A stretch of 64,000 nt of DNA from Apium graveolens (Eukaryota > Streptophyta > Magnoliopsida > Apiales > Apiaceae). The position numbers and the translations under genes were made by a program. The DNA lies in contig NC_133648.1 of NCBI RefSeq assembly GCF_009905375.1, positions 90,336,631 to 90,400,630 of the forward strand, given 5' to 3'. This document shows positions 22,250 to 34,600 of the stretch, piece by piece. The notes under the pieces are model-generated. The model ran no database searches and had not been told where the DNA came from. It worked only from the letters and a program-made list of their open reading frames with translations. Positions within the stretch are counted from its first letter, which is position 1. Every line of letters starts with the position of its first letter.

Positions 22250-24175
22250 TCATTTCTCTAACAAATCCTGTAACTGCTTCGCTAGCTCTTTCATCTCAAC
22301 AGGCGCCATTCTGTACGGGGCCTTAGATACTGGTTCTGTTCCAGGTGTTAAGTCGATCGCAAATTCAATTTCTCTATCTGGAGGAAGTCCTGGTAACTCG
22401 TCGGGAAATACGTCTGGAAATTTATTTACAACTGGAATATCTTCAAGTTTTGCTGGCTCCTGACTTCTGTCGATCACATATGCTACGAAATGCTCACATC
22501 CTTGTCGTAATAACTTCTTAGCTTGAATTATTGTTAAGAACTTCTTTACTTGCTTCTGTCCCTTGAACGTTACTATCTTTTCGTCAGGCGTCTTCAATAT
22601 TACCTTCTTATTTCGACAATCTATCTGGGCATCATTCTTAGATAACCAATCCATCCCTAATATAACGTCAAATTCTCCTAACTTAAATGGTATCAAATCT
22701 ACACAAAACTTACTACCAGAAATCTCAACCTCACAATTTCCACAAACTTGATTCACAGTTACACGTTCTTGATTTGCTAACTCCACAGTCATTATTTCAT
22801 TTAAATACCCAACTGGACAATTTAACTTACTAACAAAATCTTGTGAAACAAACGATCGAGTTGCTCCCGAATCTATTAACACTTTGGCACATAAAGAATT
22901 AACATTAAGCGTACCTGCCACAACATCCGTATCCTGGATCGCATCCTTCACCGACATGTCGAAAACTCTAGCCCTTGGAGTCTCATTTACTGTTGGGGTA
23001 GATCCCATGATCCTCAAGGCATTACTGACTGGGGCTGATGTCTTGCAATCCCTGGCCATATATCCTGGCTTTCCACATTTGAAGCATGTAAATCCAATGG
23101 CTGGAACCTTCACTGCTGGATTCCGGATAGGCTGATCCTTATTTGCTGGCTCTCTAGCTGGCTGATTTCGGCACTCCCTCGAATAGTGCCCTTTCTGGTT
23201 GTATCTAAAACATACCACATTCAACTTGTTACAAACTCCTCCATGCTTCTTTCCACAAACTTGACAATCTGGAAAAGTTAATCTCAAATGATTCGGCTGA
23301 TTCACATTAGCTGGACGGTTGCCCTGGCCTCCGTCTCCTGCATTTTGTCTCCTAAAATTAAAATTTCTCCCTGGCTGGAACTTGCCCTTCTTAAAGTTTG
23401 GAAACTTCCCTGGTTGTGACTGACCCTCACTTCCCTCAACTTTCCTTTTCTTGCTTTCCTTTTCCTTCTGGAACATCTCACTCTCTGTCTCTGCGATCAT
23501 AGCCTTCTGTACTACTCCTGCATAGGTATCCAATTCAAAAATGGCTACCTTCCCTCTGATCCATGGTTTCAAACCTTGCTGGAATCTTTTAGCTTTCTTT
23601 CTATCAGTATCCACATACGACGGTACATACCTTGATAATTCCTCAAACTTACCCTCATAATCTGTTACCGACATGCTCCCTTGCTTTAATTCTAAAAACT
23701 TCAGCTCCATTTGATCCTGAACAAACTGAGGAAAATACTTTTCTAAAAACAACTCCTTAAACCTTTCCCAAGTAATAACATCTGTGCCTTCCAATGTCTT
23801 CACCATTTCCCACCAATAGGTGGCCTCATTCTTCAGATAGTAACTTGCAAACTCAACCTTCTGTTCTTCCTTTACTTTCACTAAGACAAATGCCTTCTCT
23901 ATTTCCTTTAACCAAACATTTGCTTCAATTGGTTCTAAGGAACCCTTGAATTCTGGTGGGTTTACTGCCTGAAAAGTTTTAAAAGTTACCTGGGGTTTGG
24001 TCTGTCTTTGTTGTTGTTGTGCCATGTGAACTGTTTATTGGGCCAAAATTTGAAGAATCTGGGCTATTGCTGGGTCCATGGGTCCTGGGTTCACATTCGG
24101 GTTTGTATCATCTTGGTTGTTATTGTTGGTTTCTTCATTTTGGGTGTTGGTGCGGGTATTTCTTCTGGGAGGCAT
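22250..24175 (-). pseudogene. Tekay gag and protease
   Basis: The natural start is the ATG at 24175 (MPPRRNTRTNTQ). An in-frame TAA at 24037-24035 interrupts it, and the frame stays open from 24025 to 22250. Capsid motifs are clear (FKGSLEPIEANVWLKEIEKA, YWWEMVKTLEGTD, FLELKQGSMSVTDYEGKFEEL). Three Cys/His units follow: CQVCGKKHGGVC, CFRYNQKGHYSREC and CFKCGKPGYMARDC. The second has Tyr for a Cys and the third Tyr for the His, so two knuckles are damaged. The protease active site is intact (VLIDSGATRSFVS), with a downstream FDVILGMDWL motif. A TGA at 22252-22250 separates this from reverse transcriptase; the frame is otherwise the same. Confidence 0.92.
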
Positions 24176-24635
24176 TTTCTGTAAAGAATCAATCAATTTA
24201 TTTAGCTTTTGAATCAAATCTTTGCATAAAGGAAAAGTTTTGTAAAACAGGAATATCTCTTTTTTGAAAACAGTTGTAACTAATTAAATTGCATGCTTCT
24301 TTACAGAATATAAATAGTTATGGAAAACAGGGTACATGGTATCACAGGGTATAACTGGTGCAGTAAATAAGGTAAGGTAAAACAAGTGCAATAAAGTAAA
24401 TAACAGTGCTGGGAAGGAAAAAGGTACTCATATATATAGATCAAAAGTTTTAGGTAGTACAAGCGTAAAGACGTTTCGGAAGTAAAAGCAAAAAGGGTAC
24501 AACAACCTACTCACTAGTCAGCATAGCTAGTCTATAAATACAACTCAAAAATCTACTAATACACACTACACACTACTGTACATACTATACAATCACAACA
24601 ACACTGCTCAGAATCTCCATCTCTGAATCTCTGGC

Positions 24636-25148
24636 TTATGGCAAATCTGGACCTCCTATCTCCTCAAGCTCCTCTAGAACCCACTTAGCCCACTCTACTA
24701 GGAAATCAGGGGTGATGTCCTCATATGTAGCCTCAGCAATCCTCACAGCAGCTGCTCTACGAAACGCCTGGAGCCTCTCCCTAAGTCGCCTCTCACCACT
24801 CCCCATCTCTCTGGTACGCATGATATGCAATAACTCCTGGATCTGACCCTGTAGGAATCGCTGCTCCATAAGGCAAGCCTCAAACTAATGATATGGGACA
24901 GGATAGGAAGAGAACTGGAAAGGTACTCCTGTGACTGAATGACTAGTAAAGCCTGAATCAGCAGGTGGGGGTTTTCTAACCGGTGGCCTCATGCCTGGAG
25001 GTGGAATAACCTGCAATGGTACGGGCTGCAACACATGTGGAGATAGTATAGCCAACACGGGTGGAATAACAGGACGTGGATCCGAAGACGGCACTCCAAC
25101 TGAAGGCTCTGAGTGATCAGCTGATACGGGAATAAAAGAGTCGGCCAT
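24636..25148 (-). pseudogene. Leader reading frame of the Tekay element (about 170 residues, one stop)
   Basis: Between the primer site and gag, in the same orientation, a frame begins at the ATG at 25148 (MADSFIPVSADHSEPSVGV). It has a Pro-rich first half (VIPPPGMRPPVRKPPPAD), is interrupted by one TAG at 24887-24885, and continues in frame through an Arg/Glu-rich helical second half (RERLQAFRRAAAVRIAEATY, FLVEWAKWVLEELEEIGG) to a stop at 24636. It ends about 460 bases before the gag start. I do not recognise the product. Such leaders are normally noncoding in this lineage, as far as I know. It could be a chance frame in a GC-richer stretch. Confidence 0.4.
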
Positions 25149-25330
25149 CTCTGCTATCTGAAATCATACCGCAATATAAGAATCTCGTACCATAACGCAA
25201 ACTATACTAATACCGGTTATACCAAAGCACTCAACCTCTCGACGTTCTATCTTTCTATTCCTTACTTCTAATCCTAATCCTCTACCCATTCCCGTCAACC
25301 TAGGCTTGTGTCAGTGACTTATAACCTGTA

Positions 25331-25342
25331 GCTCTGATACCA
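25331..25342 (-). other. Primer-binding site, initiator-Met tRNA type (Tekay)
   Basis: Minus strand TGGTATCAGAGC five bases inside the 5' LTR end. Confidence 0.9.
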
Positions 25343-25346
25343 AACC

Positions 25347-28300
25347 TGTGGCGCCCTCCAAACCCGGGTCAGAAGTTTGGGGTCCACACACACCTTATTT
25401 AAAACCTGCTTATAACAATATTAAAGATAATAATAATATGCAATGACCCTATTTACTAACTACCACGGATCGCAACAGGTTAAAGTATGCACACAAGCCA
25501 AGCACACTAATATATTACAAACCGTTCAAATCCCAACTATTCCAAACTCAAACCGAGTATTAAACATTATTACAACCTTTTACAGACTTAAATTATTCCA
25601 AAAGAAGCCTACTAGCTCAGCTTCCTCAACCTGAACCCCTAGCTCTCGCGCTGGACTGGGGATCCTCTTTACCAACTGGTTCCTTTTTAATTGGAAAGAA
25701 TATCAACAACATTGCACAAATGAGCTAACTAGCTCAGCAAGTCACAATGACAAAACTGAGAATAATGATCATCAAGTGAACATGATTATGATATCAAGTG
25801 AACAATGGATTATGATTTAGAATTGGATATTATACTTTTAATTTAAAAACCAAGGTTAGGCTGCTGATCAGTCACGCACTAACCCCGAGCAAGGCACACA
25901 GCATTGCTCTAACTACTGGATCCAAGGCACACATTGGCCTAACTTGACCATTATATGGTCTGACCACGAATCTGGTCCATAATTTTATAAAAACAGTCCA
26001 ATTCTAACATAATAACAGAATATGTAACAATAAACAATAAACAGAATCAATAACAACAATAAGTGTTTAACAATGAAAGGGTTTCAATCCTTGTTAGGAT
26101 CAATAAGTCAATTTAAAAGCTTGGATGCTGGGATATGAAAGAATTGGATAACAAAGGAATCAACATTTCAGGGTTTCAAAGATTTGGGCTTTCAAAGCAT
26201 AGGATGCAATGATTGAGTATACAAGTAATTCAGTTCAGTGTTTGGGATTTTGTTTGCATGTATTTGTAGAGTAGTATTGTATGCTTGAGATTCGTGTTTG
26301 GGTACAGAACAATCAATGGTCTAGAAAGAATAAGGTTCATGGCTCAAGAACAATAACTGGAATCAGGGTTTGGGTTTCAGTGCTTCAAAGCACTTGCAAT
26401 ATCAACAAGACTATCAAGTACTACAATATCTCGAGAAAGTTCAGAACACTTGCCTGGTATTAGCTTACTACACTGCACTCGCTTCCAATTACAACCGTCT
26501 TACTCCTCAACTATCTGTTTCCCTTTTCTACGCCTTGCCTCTTCTGCTCACATATCATAAGCATCTATCAATAATCGACTCATAAAATTCTATTCAACAC
26601 ATACTTCTATCTACCCTTCGATTTACCCAAATCCGATTAACGGATTGAAAGTTACACAATAATCAGTAAACATCGAATATATAAACCGACAATCAACCAA
26701 CATATCACATATAACACATAATACGTCACATAATCAATGACATATCATTTATAAAGACATTTCGGGTCATAAATAGGCTTTCTGGTATTTAAAATGATTT
26801 TTAAAACATTTTTCAGAATTAAAACGGCTCGTTGGATCAATTTCGGGTTAATAAACAGGGTTCGGTTGGCCAATTCTGGCTCCGAAATAATTTTAGAATA
26901 ATTATCGAGCCTTGGAAATAATTTAAAATAATAATTTAAAGCTCCAAACTATTTTTCGGAATTTTTAAATCATTTTTAAATAATTAAATAATTAATTAAA
27001 ATCAATTAATAATTAATTAAATCAATTAATAAATTAATTTTGAATTAATTGACCAAATAATCAATTAAAAATTAACTAAAACTAATTAACTAATTAATTC
27101 AGATTTATTTGTGAATTAAAAATAATTTTCGGAATTAAAATAATAATTTTTAGAATTTTCAGAAATTAAAAATGAATTTTTATAATAAAAATAAATAGGA
27201 AATATGATTTTTAAACATTTTATAAACAGGAATCCTAAATTTGCAAAGTCTGGAAACTTCAGGGACCTAACTTTATCGTCCCCAAAAGTTCAGGGACCAG
27301 ACTGCAAATATTACAGTCCAGTCGCCGGAAAACGTCGGGGGTGGCCGGAGAACTCGACTCCGGCATCCTCCCACCACCACAAGCTCCAGATCAATACTAC
27401 ACAACACCAGGAATCTATATCTGCAATCAAAATTCATCAATAACCCCAGACTTGGCCGGAAATTGGCCAAGAACATCGGCGGTTTCCGGCGAACATCGTA
27501 AATCTTTAAAACACAACTCCCTTCTCTACAGACCTCGGTGATTCATGAAACTTATACGACTAGATTGCAAATTTCACAGAGAATACAATCCACTATATCA
27601 CAACATCAATCTATTCCAGAATAAGAAACCCCCAAATTTCAATTAAGAACATTCATACGGGTTATAAACCCTAATTTTGAAATTCGAAAATCAAACTCAA
27701 ATTTGAACATGTTATTGAACTCCAAATCAGACGTATAATATACCAAAATCATCAGGAAAACAAGCTCTATAACATGCAATCATCAAATCATACAAACAAT
27801 CATCTGAACAAAAATTCATATTTTTCATAAAAATAATTCGAAAATAAATAAATTTTTAGAAATTAAACCTTTGATTCTGCAGGTGTATGGATTACAGATT
27901 CTGATAGAGCTTCTCAAGACCTTCAAATCCAGTACTCGAGCTTTTCAAATAAAGATCAATAACACCTTCAAAAGTTGGTTTGATTCTTGAAACAGGCTAT
28001 GAATATAGGATTTTTTTCTGTAAAATTATATATTTATCTGTCTGCAAATGATTTTGATACGAAATAAAATACGGAAAAAGGCTATTTATATTTACGGAAA
28101 ATTAGTATCCCGTTGGATCATTCCGGATATAAAACGGTACGTTTATTTGTAAAAACTGATCCAAACGGTATCGGTTTTCGGGATAATAATCCAAATCAGT
28201 ACAATTTGTACTGCGGTCTTGGTCTCAGCGCCTAGTTACACGTACTACGAAGTGATAATTGGGATAGTTTAATAAAAAGCTCCCGTTTATCGGAAATACG

Positions 28301-28771
28301 GGTTTTATAGATTTACCGAAACGAATATTGTATCGAAAATGTTGCGCCGGGACCCGCGCAGGACAAATCGTACACCGGATCGAAAAAGTCGAAACATGGA
28401 ATATGCTCGTAATATTACAATTAGGTTAGGAAGGAGTTCTCGGAAGAGTTTCGGGTTCCAAAAACGTAACAACGGGTGACATCGGTTGGTTCTCATTTTT
28501 ATAAAAATAGATTTTAAATACTCGGAAAAAGATTTTATAAATTTCATATGATCCTTATAAATCCATAAATCAACATAAAAATAATTAGGAAGATATAACA
28601 GTCATCTATATTTTATTTTGGACATATAAAAATTAAAATACTCAATTAATATTACTTTTAAATATCCAAGTACAGATAATGCATAACAATTAACTCACAG
28701 AATAGATACTGAACACACATAATAATTATTTAATAGCAAAAATAATTACACGATATATCCCGGATATTATA
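25347..28771 (-). repeat. 5' LTR of the Tekay element
   Basis: 3425 bp. Nearly identical to the 3' LTR apart from two length differences (27286-27516, and about 25 bp near 28483-28507). The expected TG at its start is TA here and CG in the other copy. The short open frames inside 27204-27541 come from the GC-richer segment present only here, and I do not regard them as genes. Confidence 0.92.
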
Positions 28772-28822
28772 AAAGCTCTTCAAAAGGTTAAATCTCTAAA
28801 GATGTTGGGAATGAAAGACTTC
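28772..28822 (+). pseudogene. Element B fragment between two insertions
   Basis: 51 bp of element B extra frame, bounded by the AAAGC repeat of the Tekay element (28772-28776) and the ACTTC repeat of Athila copy 2 (28818-28822). It joins 16337 to 40128. Confidence 0.8.
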
Positions 28823-29072
28823 TGTTGAGTGGCATTTATGACACTTTATAATGCTCTAATAAGCTTTGAATTGATGCATTTGTACTCAAGTTGTTCAGTG
28901 TTTTAACGTGTTTTCTAGTGTTTTTGCATTTCAAGCATTAATCTGTGGATCAGGTGAATTAGCATTATTTTGGTGCTAATTTGGTGTCAAGGTAGTGTTG
29001 GAATAAAACCTCGTGGAAAGCCGGCTCGAAGCAGCAAGGAAAAAGATGAAATCTGAGTTTTTCCCAGTAGGA

Positions 29073-29159
29073 CGGCGCGCCCGCGTTGTGGTAGCACGCG
29101 GCCACGCCAGGATTCCAGAAAGGCAGCGCGCCCGCGCTGTGATAGTGCGCGGCCGCGCC
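29073..29159 (+). repeat. GC-rich hairpin modules in Athila LTR
   Basis: Two copies of a 35-bp unit (29073-29108 and about 29124-29159) of the form GGCGCGCCCGCGCT, short loop, AGCGCGCGGCCGCGCC. Each unit is close to self-complementary and could form a strong stem. In the 3' LTR the first copy is partly deleted (38951-39017). Confidence 0.8.
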
Positions 29160-29230
29160 GGTGCGAAAAATATGAATCTTGATTCTATTTCGATTCTGAG
29201 TGGGGAGACTTCCATATTGCAAAGGGCTGC

Positions 29231-29239
29231 TATATATAT
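29231..29239 (+). promoter_or_regulatory. LTR TATA box (Athila copy 2; also at 39087)
   Basis: TATATATAT after GGGCTGC, about 70 bp downstream of the GC-rich modules, conserved in both LTRs of this copy. A plausible start of the genomic RNA. Confidence 0.45.
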
Positions 29240-30273
29240 TCAAATAAGAACTTTTTTATGAGATAGATGTACCAGAGCGCAAGGAAAGCCATAAGAAGAC
29301 CGTTTTTAGCACGATTCTATGAAGACGAAGAAGATCTTGTTTTACTTGTGAATCTTTATTTTAAGTTGTATTTTGGATGCTAGTTTTCTTACTTGTGAAC
29401 CTTACTCTTGTTTTGTACTTGGTTTTATTTATTCGTTATAAAGACTACGTTTGTTATACCATGCTTTCATCGGAACCCACATTGATGATGAGTCCAGTTA
29501 TGGGCTAATCATTATCCTGGGGTTCAAGAGAATTTATTTATGGATTTCTTTAGTTAAATTGTTTCGATGCCTTAGTATGTGGTGATTGATTGATAGCCTA
29601 GTATTGGTTGTGTGTATTCGTCTTATGAGTGTCGCGAACTTATAAGATAGCGTGTTAATTCTTAATGAAGCGATAGTGAATTTAAGGATTTAGAACTTGC
29701 CATGCTAGCATAGGTTCATGTATTATTATGCATGATTCGTAGGTAATTTTAACCATCTTACTTGCCTTGTGTAATCAAGATAGATAACTTGTGCTTAAAC
29801 CATTATGTTGTCAAATTCCATAGACATATAGGGTCTCAATATAATTGGTGTCTATTCAGCTTCTATCTCTTTTGTGGATGCCTGGTAGTATGGTACTCGT
29901 GCTACGAAAGTTGGCGTTTATTAGTTTCGTGTTGTCCGATTAGTGTCATCACCATTGCATGCTAAGGTTGAGAACAATAAGGCTATTGAATGAAGTATTT
30001 AATGAAGTTAGAATCCCATGTTTGTCATATATATTAATTTAATCAATCTTATTCTCTTAGTTATAATTGTTAGTTTAATTCTTAGTTATAAACAACCTCA
30101 ATTTGTTATCGTCTTAGCATTGAATAATAACCATGCATTGTTGCTTAAGTGTGTGCATTAAATAGTTAACCAATACAATCTTTGTGGAAACGAACTAGAA
30201 AAAATTCTATACTACTTGCGAACACGTATACTTGCGTGTATTATTAACGCGTGTTTAGTGACTAACAAGTTTT

Positions 30274-30291
30274 TGGCGCCGCTGCCGGGGA
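30274..30291 (+). other. Primer-binding site, tRNA-Asp type (Athila copy 2)
   Basis: TGGCGCCGCTGCCGGGGA, complementary to the 3' end of plant tRNA-Asp, six bases after the LTR. Confidence 0.9.
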
Positions 30292-30408
30292 TTACAGTGT
30301 TAAATATTTATTTATGTATTTTCCATCAGTGGTCGTTAAAGTTCATTGACTCGGACATTGTTACTTAGTTGTTTCCTTATTTTATTTCAGGTACGCTAGC
30401 GGGGGTGT

Positions 30409-31629
30409 ATGCATACGCGTTCGCGTACTCGTAAGAGAAATCTGGATCAAGCCGAAAAGGAAGCGATAGTGGTTCGTAAGGAAGTTTTTGAGGAATAAAA
30501 GAAGGTAGAAGAAGAGAAAGTCGAGGAACCAGCTTTGGTAGAGATGGGTGATCAAGCGGAAAATCCGAAGGCTTTGATGGACTATTCTCAGCCTAAGATT
30601 AATGACATTCAGTCAAGCATCATCAGACCAGCCATCAGGGCTAACACTTTTGAGATCAAGTCAAGCACGATTCAGATGATACATAACTCAGTTCAGTTTG
30701 GGGGTTCTCCTACTAAGGACCCCAACATGCACATCAGGGATTTCATCGAGATCTGCGACACTTTCAAGTTCAATGATGTGACTAAAGATGCTATCAAGCT
30801 GTGACTCTTCCCATTCTCTCTAAGGGACAAGGCTAAGTGTTGGTTACATTCTCTACCAGCAGGGTCTATCACCACTTGGAAAGATCTTGCTCAAAAGTTT
30901 CTTACTAAATTCTTCCCTATGGCGAAGACTGCTGCAATCAGGAATGCTCTTACTCAGTTTGCTCAGCAAACAGGAAAATCTATGTTTGAGGCTTGGGATC
31001 AATATAAGGAGATACTAAGGAAGTGCCCACACCATGGCATGCCTGATTGGATGATTATCAACTGTTTCTACAATGGATTGGGTGCTACTTCTAGACCTAT
31101 GCTTGATGCAGCATCAGGAGGAGCCTTGTGGGCTAAGAGCTACGATGAAGTTTAAGAACTTATTGAACTGATGGCTGCTAATGAGTACTAGAATCCTTCC
31201 CAGAGGCTGACTCAAGGAAAAGTCACAGGAATTCTGGAGTTGGACGCAGTAACTACTATCGCTGCCCAACTTAAGGCTTTGACGATGAAGGTGGAGACTT
31301 TGGCTAATTATGGAGTTAATCAAATCACTAGTGTCTGTGAGCTTTGTGCTGGTGCCCATGAGACTGATCAGTGTGCAATTTCTAGTGAATCAGCTCAGTT
31401 TGTGAGCAACTTCCAGCGATCATAGCAACTAGTGCCAGCCACCTATCATCCCAACAATTGTAATCATCCTAATTTCAATTGGAGCAACACCCAGAATGCG
31501 GTTCAACAGCCTTATCAGCAGTATCCAGCTAAGAAGTACAACCCCCTGGTTTTCAGCAACCGTAGTATGCACCAAGACAACAATTCCAGCTGTAACAAGC
31601 TAATGAAAAATCTGAATTATAAGGGTTAA
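30409..31629 (+). pseudogene. Athila gag, decayed (copy 2)
   Basis: Starts at the ATG at 30409 (MHTRSRTRKRNLDQ). The frame can be followed through stops at 30496 (TAA), 30802 (TGA for Arg), 31153 (TAA), 31189 (TAG for Gln) and 31423 (TAG for Gln). Motifs: IRDFIEICDTFKFND, LFPFSLRDKAKCWLHSLPAG, KTAAIRNALTQFAQQTGKSM, the CPHHGMPDWMIINCFYNGL segment, and CELCAGAHETDQC, which resembles a zinc-binding cluster. It would form the capsid of the element. It matches the minus-strand copy at 1-1522. Confidence 0.9.
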
Positions 31630-34600
31630 AGCTTATGTGCAAAAGTCAAGTTGTTTCTATCAAGACCTTGAAAAATCAAATTAGGCAAATTGTCAATGCC
31701 TTGCTAAATCATCAGCCTGGTACACTACCCAGTGACACTGAAGTTTCAGGCAAGAGGGAAGCTAAGGAGCAGGTAAAGGCAATCACTTTGAGGTCTGAAA
31801 AGGTTGCGAATCTCGAACAAACTCAAGAGTTGACTGAAGAAGCTGGGGCTGAGAAAGAAGTATAGCAGCATGATGAAGAAGTGGAACCAAGGAAGACCAC
31901 TGTTGAGCACACTCCTCTTGAGGGTAATACAGGGAAAAAATAGATCTATCCTCCACCGCCTTTTCCTAAGCGGTTGCAGAAGAAGAAGCTGGACAAGCAA
32001 TTTGAGAAGTTTCTGGAGGTGTTCAAGAAACTTCATATCAACATAGCTTTTGCTGAGGCTCTTGAGCATATGCCTAGTTATGCAAAGCTTATGAAATGTA
32101 TTCTTTCTCGAAAAGTGAAGCTAGATGATTTAGAGATTGTCGCTCTCACGGAGGAATGTAGTGTTGTGCTGCAACAGAAGTTGCCTCTGAAGCTTAAAGA
32201 CCCAGGAAGTTTCACTATTCCATGTACTATTGGAAAAGTGTCTTTTGACAGATGCTTATGTGACTTGGGAGCTAGCATCAATCTGGTGCCTTTGTCAATT
32301 TTCAAGCAGTTTGACTTACCTGATCCCAAACCGACTTATATGACCTTGCAGTTAGCTGACCGTTCTATTACATATCCGTGAGGTATTGTGGAGGATGTCT
32401 TGGTCAAGGTTGATAAACTCATCTTCCCTGCCGATTTCGTAATTATTGATTTCGAGGAGGATAAGAAGATTCCCATAATATTGGGAAGACCTTTCTTGGC
32501 AACTGGCCGAACCTTGATAGATGTGCAGAAGGGTGAGCTCACAATGCGAGTTCTGGATCAGGATGTTACTTTTAATGTGTTCAATGCTATGAAATTTCCT
32601 ACAGATAATAAGGAGTGCTTAAAAGTGGAGTTGGTCAATTCGGTGGTTACATCGGAACTTGATCAATTGCTAAGGTCCGGTGCCTTAGAAAAAGCCTTGT
32701 TGAGAAATTCAGATAGTGAAGATGACGAAGGTGAAGAATAATTACAATATTTGAATGCTTTTCCTTGGAAGAGGAAGATTGATATGCCTTTTGAATCTCT
32801 GTGAATGAAGGAATTGAACAAAGCTCCTAAACGCATCAAGCCATCTATTGAGGAAGCTCTCACTCTTGAGCTTAAGCCTTTACCTGAGCATTTGAGGTAT
32901 GCATTTTTAGGTGATGCATCTACTCTGCCTGTTATTATTACATCTGACCTTTCAGGTAGTGATGAGGAAAAGCTTTTGAGAATTTTGAGAGAGTTCAAAT
33001 CGGCAATTGGATGGACTATAGCAGATATCAAGGGAATCAGCCCTTCGTACTGCATGCATAAAATTCTACTAGAGAAAGGTAGCAAGCCTACGGTCGAGAA
33101 GCAAAGAAGACTTAATCCAATCATGAAGGAGGTAGTGAAATTCTTAAGTGGCTAGATGCAGGGATCATCTACCCTATTTCTAACAGTTCATGGGTAAGCC
33201 CGATTCAATATATGCCAAAGAAAGGTGGAATTACCGTGGTAGCAAATGAGAAGAATGAGCTTATTCCTACTAGAACAGTCACGGGGTGGAGATTTTGCAT
33301 GGACTACAGGAAGCTGAATAAAGCCACTAGGAAGGATCACTTCCATTTACCATTCATTGATCAGATGCTCAATAGGTTGGCTGGTCATGACTACTATTAT
33401 CTTCTGGATGGTTATTCGGGTTATAATTAAATTTGTATCGCTCCAGAAGATCAGGAGAAAACTACCTTCACTTGTCCATTTAGTACTTTCACCTTCAGAT
33501 GAGTTTCTTTTGGTCTGTGTGGTGTGCCAGCCACATTTCAGAGATGTATGATGGCCATCTTTTCTAACATGATTGGCCAGAATGTGGAAGTGTTCATGGA
33601 CGACTTCTCAGTCTTTGGTGATTCATTTGATAAGTGCTTGCAAAATCTTGGACACGTTCTTAAGAGGTGTGTTGCGACCAGTCTGGTTCTTAATTGGGAG
33701 AAATGTCACTTTATGGTACGATAGGGCATTATTCTTGGGCATATGGTTTCTAGTAAGGGTCTTGAGGTAGATAAGGCCAAGGTGGGGGTCATTAAGAATC
33801 TTCCTCCACCTATTTCTGTTAAGGGAATTCGCAGTTTTCTTGGTCATGCGGGTTTCTACAGGCATTTCATCAAAGACTTATCTGAGATTTCAAAGCCATT
33901 GTGCAGTTTGCTAGAGAAAGATGTTCCTTTCAAGTTTGATGATGAGTGCCTTGTAGCTTTTGAGACATTAAATAAGAGTTTAATCACGGCACCAGTCATA
34001 ACTGCGCCTGATTGGCATGAACCTTTTGAGATGATGTGCGATGCAAACGACTATGCAGTTGGAGCAGTTCTTGGGCAGAGGAAGAACAATATATTTCATG
34101 TGGTCTACTACGCTAATAAAACCCTAAATGGTGCTCAAGTGAATTATACTACTATGGAGAAAGAGCTTTTGGCTATTGTCTATATTTTTGAGAAATTTCG
34201 ATCTTATCTACTCGGGACTAAGGTGACAGTTTTCACTGATCACGCTGCAATTCGATATCTTGTCTCAAAGAAGGACTCAAAGTTTAGATTGATTAGATGG
34301 GTTCTTTTGCTTCAAGAATTTGAACTAGAGATCAAGGATAAAAAAAGAACTGAAAATCAAGTCGATGATCATCTCTCGCGTTTAGAAAATCCTAATGCTA
34401 CTTTATTGGATAAGACATTGATAAATGAGTCTTTTCCTGACGAGCAGCTGTTTGGAGTGTAAGAAGAAGAACCGTGGTTTGCAGACATTGTGAACTACCT
34501 TATGAGTAATATCATGCCTCCCGACTTATCTTATGCTCAAAGGAAGAAGTTTCTATATGAAGTGAAGTGGTATATGTGGGATGAGCCATTTCTTTTTTGA

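Larger units (their letters stand above)
16338..28771 (-). mobile_element. Tekay-type Ty3/gypsy chromovirus, near-complete, minus strand
   Basis: LTRs at 25347-28771 (5') and 16338-19518 (3') bound it, with AAAGC duplicated at 16333-16337 and 28772-28776. Between them on the minus strand are an initiator-Met primer site, a 1.2-kb leader with its own reading frame, gag, protease, reverse transcriptase, RNase H, integrase with a C-terminal chromodomain-like segment, and a purine tract. The polyprotein is broken by only three stops and one frameshift, so this is among the better preserved elements here. The 12.4 kb length reflects unusually long LTRs. Confidence 0.93.
28823..30267 (+). repeat. 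5' LTR of Athila copy 2
   Basis: 1445 bp. It includes GC-rich hairpin modules (29073-29159) and a TATATATA box at about 29231, and ends ACTAACA seven bases before the primer site. Very similar to 38700-40122. Confidence 0.93.

Noticed and set aside
22170..23135. Plus-strand open frames opposite Tekay gag
   Set aside because: Antisense shadows of a well-supported minus-strand polyprotein.
25331..25342. tRNA genes at the primer-binding sites (1611, 4390, 25331, 30274)
   Set aside because: Only the complement of a tRNA 3' end is present; no cloverleaf sequence is adjacent.
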